A DNA stretch of 19,091 nucleotides from JAJRXG01 sp047634015 (GTDB lineage Bacteria; Bacteroidota; Bacteroidia; Chitinophagales; Saprospiraceae). A program made the translations under genes and the position numbers. The DNA lies in assembly GCA_047634015.1 (NCBI GenBank), contig JBLIDB010000082.1, positions 1 to 19,091 of the forward strand, in the 5' to 3' direction. Below are positions 1 to 7,674 of the stretch, piece after piece (positions within the stretch are counted from its first letter, which is position 1; every line of letters starts with the position of its first letter). The notes under the pieces were generated by a model. The model was given only the letters and a program-made list of their open reading frames with translations. It ran no database searches and was not told the origin of the DNA.

Positions 1-413
1 ATGTTTCCTGAAATCAAATCAGGAACACTCACCACATTACCCTGTACAGTGAGCAAAATACTTCCAACATCAAATGAACCAAAACCGCCACCTGTATTTG
101 TTAGTTGTATTGTGTTTGCAGCACCAGTTGTTAAGCTCAATTGACTCCAACGTAAATCGCTTCCTGGGGTCACTCCTATAATTTCAGCATTGGCGCCAAC
201 ACTAATAGTAACTCGTAATGAATTTGCAACTATCGTTCCGTTACCAGAATTACCAACCATAGCAGTCAAGGCCCCTATAGAACCTTGAGATACACTTGGT
301 GGATTTATTATAATTCCAATTCTAGGGTCTGCGTTATTTTGTGAATATCCTTTCGGAATAAACATAAATACAGTAAAAAACAATAATATTAATTTATTTA
401 AAATATGGTTCAT
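1..413 (-). CDS. Exported DUF11-like repeat protein, 3' end beyond window
   Basis: This reading frame stays open from an ATG at 411-413 to the window edge, giving 137 visible residues; the rest lies outside. It begins with a Lys-containing n-region and a hydrophobic stretch (ILLFFTVFMFI) ending GYSQ, a typical Bacteroidota type I signal peptide cut near residue 25. The mature part is rich in V, G, N, S and T with alternating beta-strand pattern, for example NPPSVSQGSIGALTAMVGN and TLQ-like strands around LRVTISVGANAEIIGV. This resembles DUF11 or other Ig-like beta-sandwich domains of large secreted adhesin-like proteins, many of which are type IX secretion substrates; the C-terminal sorting domain that would prove this is not visible. 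The family assignment is inferred from composition and pattern, whereas the signal peptide is directly visible. The preceding small ORF ends 54 bases upstream on the same strand. Confidence 0.7.
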   Translation of the reverse strand, partial: MNHILNKLILLFFTVFMFIPKGYSQNNADPRIGIIINPPSVSQGSIGALTAMVGNSGNGTIVANSLRVTISVGANAEIIGVTPGSDLRWSQLSLTTGAANTIQLTNTGGGFGSFDVGSILLTVQGNVVSVPDLISGN

Positions 414-467
414 TATGTTATTGTTTAGCGTTGACATTTTTTTTTATGTGATTAACTCTAATCATAA

Positions 468-701
468 TTATTGAGCTATTACAACAGTGTTGTAGGTGTT
501 GTTATAATTCTGACTGTCTGACCCTGATCCATCACAAAGGCAGGTTACTGCGCTTGCTGTTTCTCCAAATCCGCTTATCCATCCGCTTCCGAGGAAAAGG
601 ATAATAGCGAACCCTCGGGTTAGTCGGGCCTGATTCATTGATCTTGGGTTTAAATACATCATATTCTTGCTTCTCGTAATAGTGGTATAGTTCATATCCA
701 T
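468..701 (-). CDS. Possible small secreted Cys-containing peptide
   Basis: This is a 77-codon frame beginning with ATG at 699-701, with further in-frame ATGs at codons 3, 14, 15 and 22. From codon 22 the product looks like a signal peptide: a basic start (NQARLTRG), a hydrophobic run (FAIILFLGSGWISGFG) and an ASA cleavage site, leaving a mature peptide of about 27 residues that begins VTCLCDGSGSD and is rich in N, S and T. The middle of the frame is more GC-rich than its surroundings. It lies on the same strand as, and 54 bases upstream of, the exported DUF11-like gene, so the two could be cotranscribed. I do not recognise the family. No clear ribosome binding site is seen, and chance or a decayed gene remains possible. 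Confidence 0.35.
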   Translation of the reverse strand: MDMNYTTITRSKNMMYLNPRSMNQARLTRGFAIILFLGSGWISGFGETASAVTCLCDGSGSDSQNYNNTYNTVVIAQ

Positions 702-1025
702 CTATTTCAGATACTATTATTCATACTCACTACACCAAGTATTTTGCCAAACTGCCTTTCATATGATAAAATAAAAATATATGCATTTAGAGAGTATTTA
801 TTTTATACATATTCTGTTGATTATCAAAGACTTATATCATTATTGACAAATAGAGCATTCGTAAAACATATCTCTGAGAACCTTCGAAAAATTTCGATCT
901 GGAACTCTACCCGTATGAATACAAATAGTGCGCCTGATATCCAGAAGTGATAAAAAAACTAAACATGATGAACAGGAATAAATCATCGACATCCAAATAC
1001 GGGCCCGCCCGACAGACTTCCGCTT

Positions 1026-1401
1026 ACAAGCCCACCCACTTCGAGACGCTCTCTTTTCGAGATAATTCGTTCATCCAATAGCTATGAGTAACTGCACACT
1101 CAGAACTTGAAATCTCCTTCATTTACTCTGGCCCTAAAAGGAATCAACCAATTTTATAGCTTTTTACCCTTTCTGCACAGGCGCAAAAAGATTGACATTA
1201 ACATTTGTCAATCGTGGTTGTCTCGCTATGGCTATGAACCCACCCAGAAAGAAAGTAAACACACCTTCTTCCAAACCTCCTTCTCTTCGAGCATTGCTAT
1301 AGTCGACTCTTTGAGATCTTTCAGTCATGTCCTGACTATCGAGTTGAAAATCCCGACTCTTAGGTCAGGGTTAATATGCTCGTCGATCAGCCTAATTCTT
1401 A
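1026..1401. repeat. Dispersed intergenic repeat, copy A
   Basis: This stretch shares ordered blocks with 5735-6031. The shared elements are a block with CTTCGAG and TTTCGAG followed by ATTCGTTCATYC and TAGCTATG (A: about 1041-1086), then GCTATGGCTA.GAACCC followed by CAGAAAGAAA (A: 1225-1255), then a 3' core of about 100 bases. The core (A: 1302-1401; B: 5933-6031) starts TCGACTCTTYGAG, carries a hairpin (A: CCCGACtcttagGTCAGGG, imperfect by one pair) and ends CTCGTCRATCAGCCYAATTCTTA. Both cores stand upstream of a plus-strand gene start. No transposase, stable ORF or tRNA-like fold is visible, so this looks like a non-autonomous or decayed intergenic element. Confidence 0.6.
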
Positions 1402-1511
1402 TATCATTTCATTGTTTTTGCCTTGGCGCTTGATAAAAAACATGAATTTTCGTATTCATTTCGGATACAATGAAGCATTTTGCCTTACTTATTCATCCCT
1501 TTCCCTATATT

Positions 1512-1519
1512 TATTTTTG
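1512..1519 (+). promoter_or_regulatory. Promoter -7-like element TATTTTTG
   Basis: The octamer TATTTTTG matches the Bacteroidota -7 consensus TAnnTTTG and lies 19 bases before the ATG of the Asp-box protein, which would give a short leader. The nearest TTG upstream (1480-1482) is about 29 bases away, longer than the usual spacing of roughly 19 to 21, so the -33 part is not supported. Confidence 0.3.
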
Positions 1520-1538
1520 TTAAACCCAACCTAAGTAC

Positions 1539-4500
1539 ATGCGAGCTTTCAGTATTATTATTTCTCTATTTTGTATTTTTTTAATTCCTACGACCAGTTC
1601 TGGTCAAACATCTGAATCCCCTCTTGAGTCCTACTATTCTTCTATGGAATGGAGAAATATTGGTCCATTTCGAGGGGGAAGATCTTGTGCCGTTACAGGA
1701 GTGCCCGGCAAACCGAATCTATTTTACTTTGGTGCTGCTGGAGGTGGTGTCTGGAAGACCGCTGATGGAGGTCGATCTTGGGAGAATCTATCCGATGGTT
1801 ACTTTGGTGGGTCTATCGGATCTATCGCCGTTGCTCCTTCTGATAATAATGTAATCTATGTCGGAGGTGGTGAGAAGACAGTACGCGGAAATGTCTCTTA
1901 TGGCTATGGCGCCTGGAAAAGTGTTGATGCTGGAAGAACATGGGAATCTATTGGTTTAGAAAATACACGGCACATCTCTCGAATTCGGATTCATCCTACA
2001 AATCCAGATATCGTATATGCCGCAGCAATGGGGAATCTATTTGCCCCAAATGCTGAAAGAGGTCTTTATAAAAGTACTGATGGCGGAAAGACGTGGGAAA
2101 AGAAACTATTCATTAGTAATGAGGTAGGATTCGTGGACTTATGTCTGGATCCAAGTAACCCAAGAATAATGTTTGCCTCATCTTGGCGTGTAAACAGAAC
2201 TCCATATAGTCTTAATAGTGGTGGTGATGGTTCCGGATTATGGAAAAGCTCGGACTCGGGGGAGACTTGGACTGAAATAACTGGGAATAAGGGATTACCT
2301 AAAGGAACTTGGGGTATAAATGGTGTTGCTGTTTCCCACATAGATGGAGATCGCATATTTGCCTTAATAGAAAATGAAAATGGCGGTGTTTATAGATCTG
2401 ATGATGGAGGAGAAACATGGGAAAAGACAAATGATAGTAGAGCACTTCGGCAACGAGCTTGGTACTATACCAGAATATATACGGATACACAGGATCACGA
2501 TAAACTCTACGTAGTCAATGTTAGTTATCATTCATCAGTAGACGGAGGAAAGACATTTAAGAGTGCCAATGCTCCCCACGGTGATCATCATGATCTCTGG
2601 ATCGCTCCTGAAGATCCTCAACGCATGATTATAGGAGATGATGGTGGTGCACAAATATCCTATGATGGTGGAGAGACATGGAGTACATACCATAACCAAC
2701 CTACTTCACAATTCTACAGAGTTACAACTGATAATGCCTTCCCATATCGCATATTGGCCGCCCAACAAGATAATAGTACTGTTAGAATAAGGCATCGTAG
2801 TCATGGTAATTCTATAACACAAGATGATTGGTCTTCAACTGCTGGAGGTGAGTCTGCGCACATAGCTGCCGACCCTCTAAATCCTGACATCGTCTATGGC
2901 GGAAGCTATGGAGGATTCCTTACGCGAAAGGATCATCATCTAAATACAACAAGAGCAATTAATGTGTATCCAGACAATCCCATGGGATATGGAGCCGAAG
3001 GCATGAAGTATAGATTTCAGTGGAACTTTCCCATCTTCTTCTCCCAACACAATCCTAAAGTCCTCTATACGGCATCTAATCACCTTCACAAGACAACGAA
3101 TGAAGGTCAGTCTTGGGAAATTATCTCACCAGACTTAACTCGTAATGATCCTGATAAATTAAAATCTTCGGGTGGTCCAATCACCCAAGACAATACGGGA
3201 GTAGAATATTACTGTACCATATTCGCAGCTGCGGAATCACCAGTGCAAGAAGGCGTTCTTTGGACTGGCTCTGATGATGGACTCATTCACGTATCTCAAA
3301 ATGGAGGTGGTGAGTGGACGGATGTGACACCTTCTACAATGCCGAAATGGTTAATGATCAATTGTATAGATCCAGATCCTCAAGATGCTGGAACATGCTA
3401 TGTGGCAGGAACACTCTATAAAGCTGGGGATTTCAAACCTTACATTTATAAAACTACTGACTTTGGTAAGTCGTGGAAGAAAATTGTAAATGGAATTCCT
3501 AATGATCACTTTACAAGAGCAGTACGTGCGGATAAAGAAATAGATGGCTTACTCTATGCCGGTACTGAAACTGGAATGTACATCTCTTATAATGATGGTG
3601 CACAATGGTATCCGATGCAATTAAACCTTCCTATTGTTCCTATTACAGATCTTACTATAAAAGATAATAATCTAATTGCTGCAACTCAAGGTCGTGGACT
3701 ATGGATTATAGATGATCTAACAGTACTTCATCAAGCACTTAAATTAGAAAACAAAAATCAGGATATCTTATATAAGCCTATTGATAGTTGGAGGTATGAA
3801 AGTTCGCAAAACAAGAAAAACAAAACAGCGGGAACCAATCATCCTGGAGGCGTTACTGTACATTACAATTTGAATGAATGGAACGAGAAAGACACCTTAA
3901 AATTTATCGTTCTGGACATGAATAACAACACCATTCAAGAGTTCAGCACTCATGCAGAAGAGAAGTCTCTCAAATTAGAAGATATCGAAACGGGACCTAA
4001 GACATGGAATTGGAGTATGAAATATGCTGATGCCAAGAAATTCGATGGTATGATCTTTTGGTGGGGCTCTTTAAACGGACCTCCTGCCGTACCAGGAAAT
4101 TATAAAATAAAAATGAGGCATAATGGCGCGGAGTTGATGCAAGACTTTACTATAAAGGCGGACCCTACCCTTCCACTTAATCAGTCTGACTACCAAGCTC
4201 AGTTTGACTTTATCCAAAGTATCAACAGTAAAGTTACAGAATCGCATGAGGCTATCATTGAAATTAGAGAGATCAAATCCTCCCTTGCTAAGTATAAAGA
4301 CCTTGTGGAAGATCACGAATCAATCGTTACTGAGATTACGGAGATTGACAGTTCACTTACTCTAATAGAAAATGAACTCTATCAGACTAAGAATCAGAGT
4401 CGTCAAGACCCCCTAAATTTTCCAATTAAGCTAACAAATAAATTAGCCCACCTCAACTCTCTAACTCAGGTTGGAGACTTTCCACCTACAGATGGATCCA

Positions 4501-4634
4501 TTGAAGTGAGAGATATATTAGTACAAAGAATTGACGAGCAATTAAAAGCCTATAAACAAATTAGAAATAAACGAATTCCCACTCTGAATGAATCCATAAG
4601 ATCCGCTCAGATTGATTATATAATATTGAAGTGA
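1539..4634 (+). CDS. Exported Asp-box (BNR/VPS10-type) beta-propeller protein
   Basis: The product has 1031 residues. A signal peptide (RAFSIIISLFCIFLIPTTSSGQ) is cut near residue 23. The motif WRNIGPFRGGRS at 38-48 is characteristic of the VPS10/sortilin-like proteins often labelled glycosyl hydrolase in Bacteroidota. About eleven Asp-box repeats of the form S-x-D-x-G-x-x-W follow between residues 73 and 690, for example KTADGGRSW, KSTDGGKTW, RSDDGGETW, SYDGGETW and KTTDFGKSW, implying one large or two adjacent beta-propellers. A His/Asp-rich stretch HGDHHDLW lies near residue 348. Residues about 705-880 are beta-rich, and about 883-1000 is charged and helical, probably a coiled coil. No glycosidase catalytic residues can be assigned from Asp boxes alone, so substrate and activity are unknown. 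The end lacks an obvious type IX sorting domain. The length fits the family. It is probably monocistronic, with repeat remnants on both sides. Confidence 0.9.
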   Translation: MRAFSIIISLFCIFLIPTTSSGQTSESPLESYYSSMEWRNIGPFRGGRSCAVTGVPGKPNLFYFGAAGGGVWKTADGGRSWENLSDGYFGGSIGSIAVAPSDNNVIYVGGGEKTVRGNVSYGYGAWKSVDAGRTWESIGLENTRHISRIRIHPTNPDIVYAAAMGNLFAPNAERGLYKSTDGGKTWEKKLFISNEVGFVDLCLDPSNPRIMFASSWRVNRTPYSLNSGGDGSGLWKSSDSGETWTEITGNKGLPKGTWGINGVAVSHIDGDRIFALIENENGGVYRSDDGGETWEKTNDSRALRQRAWYYTRIYTDTQDHDKLYVVNVSYHSSVDGGKTFKSANAPHGDHHDLWIAPEDPQRMIIGDDGGAQISYDGGETWSTYHNQPTSQFYRVTTDNAFPYRILAAQQDNSTVRIRHRSHGNSITQDDWSSTAGGESAHIAADPLNPDIVYGGSYGGFLTRKDHHLNTTRAINVYPDNPMGYGAEGMKYRFQWNFPIFFSQHNPKVLYTASNHLHKTTNEGQSWEIISPDLTRNDPDKLKSSGGPITQDNTGVEYYCTIFAAAESPVQEGVLWTGSDDGLIHVSQNGGGEWTDVTPSTMPKWLMINCIDPDPQDAGTCYVAGTLYKAGDFKPYIYKTTDFGKSWKKIVNGIPNDHFTRAVRADKEIDGLLYAGTETGMYISYNDGAQWYPMQLNLPIVPITDLTIKDNNLIAATQGRGLWIIDDLTVLHQALKLENKNQDILYKPIDSWRYESSQNKKNKTAGTNHPGGVTVHYNLNEWNEKDTLKFIVLDMNNNTIQEFSTHAEEKSLKLEDIETGPKTWNWSMKYADAKKFDGMIFWWGSLNGPPAVPGNYKIKMRHNGAELMQDFTIKADPTLPLNQSDYQAQFDFIQSINSKVTESHEAIIEIREIKSSLAKYKDLVEDHESIVTEITEIDSSLTLIENELYQTKNQSRQDPLNFPIKLTNKLAHLNSLTQVGDFPPTDGSIEVRDILVQRIDEQLKAYKQIRNKRIPTLNESIRSAQIDYIILK

Positions 4635-4951
4635 TTTAAGCATACAATGACTATCTCCGAGTAAAGCATTATGAACATTGAACCTGCCTGACCGGCAGCC
4701 AGGCTCTAGCTATTTTTTGTGCCATAGCTATGGCTATGAAACTACAAAATGAGCTTCGTCAATATTCATAAGCCCTCACTCTCGATTTAGCCCTTTATGC
4801 TCATATCAATTCATTGAAAAAGGAGTAATATATTCAGCAATAAAATCCGTAAAGACAAATCGTAAGCACCACTATTTTAAAGGTTTACAGATGCTTATAT
4901 CAGATTCGCCTACTGCGTTCAGTATAGATTAATGATGTAATAAATTGACAA
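4635..4951. other. Intergenic stretch with repeat remnant C
   Basis: No gene is seen in these 317 bases between the Asp-box protein and the small membrane protein. The first third contains inverted repeats and a fragment of the dispersed intergenic repeat (4683-4745). The remainder, including the promoter region of the 57-residue gene, shows no recognisable site. Confidence 0.55.
4683..4745. repeat. Dispersed intergenic repeat remnant C with two inverted repeats
   Basis: CCTGCCTG-ACCGG-CAGCCAGG (4683-4703) can fold with one mismatch. TAGCTAT (4707-4713) and ATAGCTA (4724-4730) form 7-bp perfect arms around a 10-base loop that is T-rich. The following ATAGCTATGGCTATGAA (4724-4740) shares GCTATGGCTATGAA with copy A (1225-1238) and ATAGCTATGGCTA with copy B (5821-5833). 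The position about 50 bases after the stop of the Asp-box gene, together with the T6 run at 4713-4718, means it could also act as a weak terminator. Confidence 0.45.
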
Positions 4952-5125
4952 ATGAAAGATCAAAAAAAAGTATGGATTATCGCTGCACTCTTCTTCGCAG
5001 CAGGATTACTACAAATTTTCGCAGCAGGTGGAGAAGATTCATTGGGTTTGATAGCCGGAGGATTATTTATACTTGCGGGTTTGGGCTATGTATTTCAATA
5101 TATGATAAGTAGCCGTCAAACTTAA
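4952..5125 (+). CDS. Small two-helix membrane protein, 57 residues
   Basis: The frame starts at ATG 4952 (MKDQKKVWIIAALFFAAGLL) and ends with TAA at 5123-5125. Two hydrophobic segments are clear: residues about 7-25 (VWIIAALFFAAGLLQIFAA) and 32-51 (GLIAGGLFILAGLGYVFQY), joined by a short acidic loop GGEDS. The first carries a basic N-terminus, so the topology is probably both ends inside. The composition is coding-like and the two-helix design is common among small uncharacterised Bacteroidota membrane proteins. No function can be assigned. Its stop codon overlaps the stop of the convergent kinase gene by four bases (TTAA read on both strands), which supports both gene ends being real. Confidence 0.7.
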   Translation: MKDQKKVWIIAALFFAAGLLQIFAAGGEDSLGLIAGGLFILAGLGYVFQYMISSRQT

Positions 5126-5643
5126 TTGGACTCTCCGCTATGTAATATATATTGAACGACAGTAATCAAGTCGAAATACTGATTACCATTAATTGTAAAA
5201 TATTCGGCTGTTTGAGGCTTTCCATACTTCAGGTAACTATGCCATATATGCTCCATATACCAATCAGGATCTGGTTCACTTCCCCATCGGAGATCTTCTT
5301 TCTTCCGTTCGAGAAAAGTATCCTTTGAGATAGTTACTAATATTTTGCGATCCATTAGATCGGTTATTTCGGGGTTATAAAAACATAATAACCCCTCTGC
5401 TATTACTAAGTCATTCTCTTTTTCAGCATCAACAATAGCTTCCCGAAAATCCTCTATCCGAATCGAACTTGGATGCTCCCAATTAACGCTATCTCGAATA
5501 CGCGGGAGGGCGCTTTCTTCATGGACATATTTGTCTTGATGAATGATGCCAACAGACTTACCCCTTGCCAAGAATAACTTTGCCATTAAATTAGCCAAAG
5601 TTGTTTTTCCTGCTCGGCTGACACCTCCTATTCCGACGATCAT
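5122..5643 (-). CDS. Nicotinamide-riboside/uridine kinase-like P-loop kinase
   Basis: The start was placed at the ATG at 5641-5643 (MIVGIGGVS), giving 173 residues. The frame extends 19 codons upstream only to a TTG, and kinases of this family normally start just before the P-loop. Walker A is GVSRAGKTT (residues 7-15). It is followed by a DKY motif after IIHQ, NWEHPSSI, an EGLLCFYN strand, and a lid-like segment with R-W-G then DPDWYMEHIWHSYLKYG. The last part closely resembles the nicotinamide riboside kinase pattern PxYFxxxVWPxYLKY. Members phosphorylate nicotinamide riboside or uridine/cytidine with ATP in the cytoplasm; which one applies here is not decided by the sequence. The length is at the short end of the family. 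No NAD-salvage neighbour is present. It is convergent with, and overlaps by four bases, the small membrane protein gene. Confidence 0.75.
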   Translation of the reverse strand: MIVGIGGVSRAGKTTLANLMAKLFLARGKSVGIIHQDKYVHEESALPRIRDSVNWEHPSSIRIEDFREAIVDAEKENDLVIAEGLLCFYNPEITDLMDRKILVTISKDTFLERKKEDLRWGSEPDPDWYMEHIWHSYLKYGKPQTAEYFTINGNQYFDLITVVQYILHSGESN

Positions 5644-5734
5644 GGGGGTAAGATAGTGAAGTGAATTAAAAAACAGTCTTAGAAATGATTTAAGAATCAA
5701 ACAAGATGACTACAAACAACTTTTTTGACAGCTA

Positions 5735-6031
5735 TTAGCTTCAGTTTGCAAGCTCGTCCTCTTCGAGGCTCTCTCATTTCGAGCGCATTAGCTCGACTCT
5801 TCGAGATCATTCGTTCATTCATAGCTATGGCTAGGAACCCGCCTCGTAAGGCCGGCAGAAAGAAAAACCAACCCACCCTCTTCGGAGGCTCCTTTTCTTC
5901 TGTTGCTTTACTTCCGTAATCATTCCCAGATACTCGACTCTTCGAGCGCGTTCATCATGACCAGATTATCAAGTTGTAAATCCTGACGCTATCGTCGGGG
6001 CAGTTTTTCTCGTCAATCAGCCCAATTCTTA
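5735..6031. repeat. Dispersed intergenic repeat, copy B
   Basis: This stretch shares the ordered blocks of copy A (1026-1401) but is shorter in the middle and carries local extras. The 5' half has a perfect inverted repeat TCGAGC-gcatta-GCTCGA (5779-5796), then TCGACTCTTCGAGAT and TAGCTATGGCTAGGAACCC. The 3' core (5933-6031) includes the hairpin CCTGAC-gctatc-GTCGGG (with a T-G pair) and ends CTCGTCAATCAGCCCAATTCTTA, 49 bases before the DUF1684 gene. A plus-strand frame over 5725-5919 is basic and low in complexity and is better explained as translation of the repeat. The whole 5644-6080 interval contains no other gene. Confidence 0.6.
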
Positions 6032-6080
6032 ATTCACTTATTATAATTGTTTGTATTATTATCACAACTAAATCGAATTG

Positions 6081-6704
6081 ATGAAAATCTCAACTTATTG
6101 GATATTCTTCCTGCTTATTGGACTATCGATTTCTTGTGCTCCTTCTAAAAGACTTTCTAAGAGCACGCTAACCTCCTGGCAAGTTAGTGAAAATGATCGC
6201 TTTACAGATTCCGTAACCTCTCCTCTTACCCCAGGAGACAGAGAGACATTTAAAGGACTCGAATTCTTCTCTTATGATGCAGCGTATAAAGTAGTAGCTA
6301 AATTAGAACGGACTCCAGATGCTCGAATATTCGAAATGACAACCACTACCAGCAGAAAACCAAAATACCGCCAGTATGGTATTCTTACATTCAAACTAAA
6401 GGGGCAATCCTTGCAACTAAATGTCTATCAAAGTCAGGATCTCTCTGATAACCCTGCCTTTAGGAAACTTTTATTTCTTCCATTCTATGATGGGTCCACT
6501 GGCCAATCTACCTATGGCGGAGGTCGATATATCAATCTTACGATCCCCGAAGGAGATCAAATAACTATCGACTTCAATGAAGCCTATAATCCTTACTGTG
6601 CTTATAGAGATGGATTCTCATGTCCTATAACTCCACTTGAAAATAATTTAGAAAGTGTGGTGATAATGGCTGGGACCAAAGACTTCAAGAAACAAGGGTA
6701 TTAG
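6081..6704 (+). CDS. DUF1684 domain lipoprotein
   Basis: ATG 6081 is chosen over the TTG one codon upstream, giving 207 residues. The N-terminus KISTYWIFFLLIGLSISC is a lipoprotein signal with Cys near residue 19, so the protein is probably anchored in a membrane facing the periplasm or surface. The body matches DUF1684: the motif TTTSRKPKYRQYGILTF, then LFLPFYDGSTGQSTYGGGRY (residues about 132-151) and the signature DFNEAYNPYCAY...FSCPITPLENNL near the C-terminus, followed by AGTKDF. DUF1684 proteins are about 170-300 residues and have no proven biochemical role, so none is assigned. Copy B of the intergenic repeat lies directly upstream. The gene converges with eda, separated by 162 bases. 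Confidence 0.88.
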   Translation: MKISTYWIFFLLIGLSISCAPSKRLSKSTLTSWQVSENDRFTDSVTSPLTPGDRETFKGLEFFSYDAAYKVVAKLERTPDARIFEMTTTTSRKPKYRQYGILTFKLKGQSLQLNVYQSQDLSDNPAFRKLLFLPFYDGSTGQSTYGGGRYINLTIPEGDQITIDFNEAYNPYCAYRDGFSCPITPLENNLESVVIMAGTKDFKKQGY

Positions 6705-6866
6705 ATTATTTCAGCTACGCTCAATAATCTTGATTAAAATCTTTTACTGGTTGAGTTGAATCGAAGCTGCAATTACTAGGTTTATGAATATTGCTTATTT
6801 CGGCTGCACTCAATTACCATAATTCGAAGATAAATGAGGTGGTGCAGCGAAACCAAAACGACAATC
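6705..6866. repeat. Convergent spacer with a short imperfect repeat pair
   Basis: Two 22-base segments, 6706-6727 and 6795-6816, agree at 18 of 22 positions by eye (pattern TTATTTCRGCTRCRCTCAATWA). The first sits inside an inverted repeat GATTATT (6704-6710) / AATAATC (6723-6729) immediately after the DUF1684 stop and could serve as a weak bidirectional terminator. Its inner word TCAGCTACGCT recurs on the opposite strand at 10671-10681, pointing to a small dispersed repeat. Confidence 0.4.
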
Positions 6867-7532
6867 TTACCTCCGCAATTCTTTAATCAATGCCAAAGTC
6901 TCGCGAACATTATTTTCTAACTTTACGAAGTCTCGACTTTGGACTAATTCCTTAGATATTAACTTAGATCCCATCCCTACACAAGTTACTCCTGCATCAA
7001 ACCAAGCTTTGAGATTATCGCGTTCTGTAGAAACACCACCGGTAGGCATAATGCTTGTCCATGGGCAAGGTCCCTTGATTGCTTTCACAAAGCCAGCTCC
7101 ATAGGTTGCTCCTGGAAACAACTTTACAATCTCACATCCCAATTCTTCTGCACGTGAGATCTCTCCTAACGTCGCACAACCTGGAGACCAAAGTACTTTT
7201 CGACGATTACAAGCGATAGCGATGTCTTCTCTCAAAGTAGGCGTAACTATAAAATCTGCACCCATTGCCATATACAGAGAGGCTTGACCTGAATCTGTAA
7301 TAGAGCCTACTCCTATTGCCATATCTGGCAACTCTGCAGCTATGTATTTGCTTAGACCACTAAAGACTTCATGGGCAAAATCTCCTCGCGCTGTAAATTC
7401 TAATAATTGAGATCCTCCACGATAACATGCGGCAGTTACTTCTTTACATAATTCCAGATCACTATTATAGAACAAAGGAACCATTCCAGTTTCCTTCATC
7501 TTCGTTGCTACTTCTATTCTTGTAAATCGCAT
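6867..7532 (-). CDS. eda: KDPG/KHG aldolase (2-dehydro-3-deoxy-phosphogluconate aldolase)
   Basis: This 221-residue class I aldolase cleaves 2-keto-3-deoxy-6-phosphogluconate to pyruvate and glyceraldehyde-3-phosphate in the cytoplasm; many homologues also cleave 4-hydroxy-2-oxoglutarate. The catalytic signature is visible: Glu45 in LLEFTARG, a phosphate/substrate strand GVGSIT (74-79), SPGCAT (116-121), the Schiff-base Lys137 in IVKLFPG and the phosphate-binding MPTGGVS (162-168). The length is typical. It follows kdgK on the same strand after 142 bases, and the two catalyse consecutive steps (KDG to KDPG to C3 units). They are therefore probably coexpressed, although the gap leaves room for a separate promoter. 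Nothing is truncated or missing. Confidence 0.95.
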   Translation of the reverse strand: MRFTRIEVATKMKETGMVPLFYNSDLELCKEVTAACYRGGSQLLEFTARGDFAHEVFSGLSKYIAAELPDMAIGVGSITDSGQASLYMAMGADFIVTPTLREDIAIACNRRKVLWSPGCATLGEISRAEELGCEIVKLFPGATYGAGFVKAIKGPCPWTSIMPTGGVSTERDNLKAWFDAGVTCVGMGSKLISKELVQSRDFVKLENNVRETLALIKELRR

Positions 7533-7674
7533 TATACTAATTTCTTTTATTCCAAATTATTGATCTACTTGTTTAAGACTCGTAAGATTAATTTCAAGAT
7601 ATCAGTTACAAGATATAATTCTCAAGCTTTAAAACAAGGCTCTATTTTTTAATCATTCATATAATTATAAGGCT

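Larger units (their letters stand above)
702..1538. other. Gene-free stretch with repeat copy A in its second half
   Basis: No convincing gene is seen in these 837 bases. Two plus-strand frames (744-950 and 1107-1433) are open but have no recognisable family, signal or coding-like composition. The second coincides with the intergenic repeat described separately at 1026-1401. The last 30 bases contain a promoter-like element for the gene starting at 1539. Confidence 0.6.

Noticed and set aside
530..640. GC-richer segment considered as a tRNA or structured RNA
   Set aside because: No acceptor stem, anticodon arm or T-loop consensus could be found on either strand.
744..950. Plus-strand 68-codon open frame
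   Set aside because: No recognisable family, signal or membrane segment, no ribosome binding site, and composition like the surrounding intergenic DNA.
1107..1433. Plus-strand 108-codon open frame
   Set aside because: It coincides with intergenic repeat copy A and the corresponding frame is not kept in copy B.
5644..5700. Upstream TTG extension of the kinase-like gene
   Set aside because: The extension adds 19 residues not expected before a P-loop kinase domain, while an ATG lies immediately before the first strand.
5725..5919. Plus-strand 64-codon open frame, basic and Arg-rich
   Set aside because: It is the translation of repeat copy B and lacks a counterpart frame in copy A.
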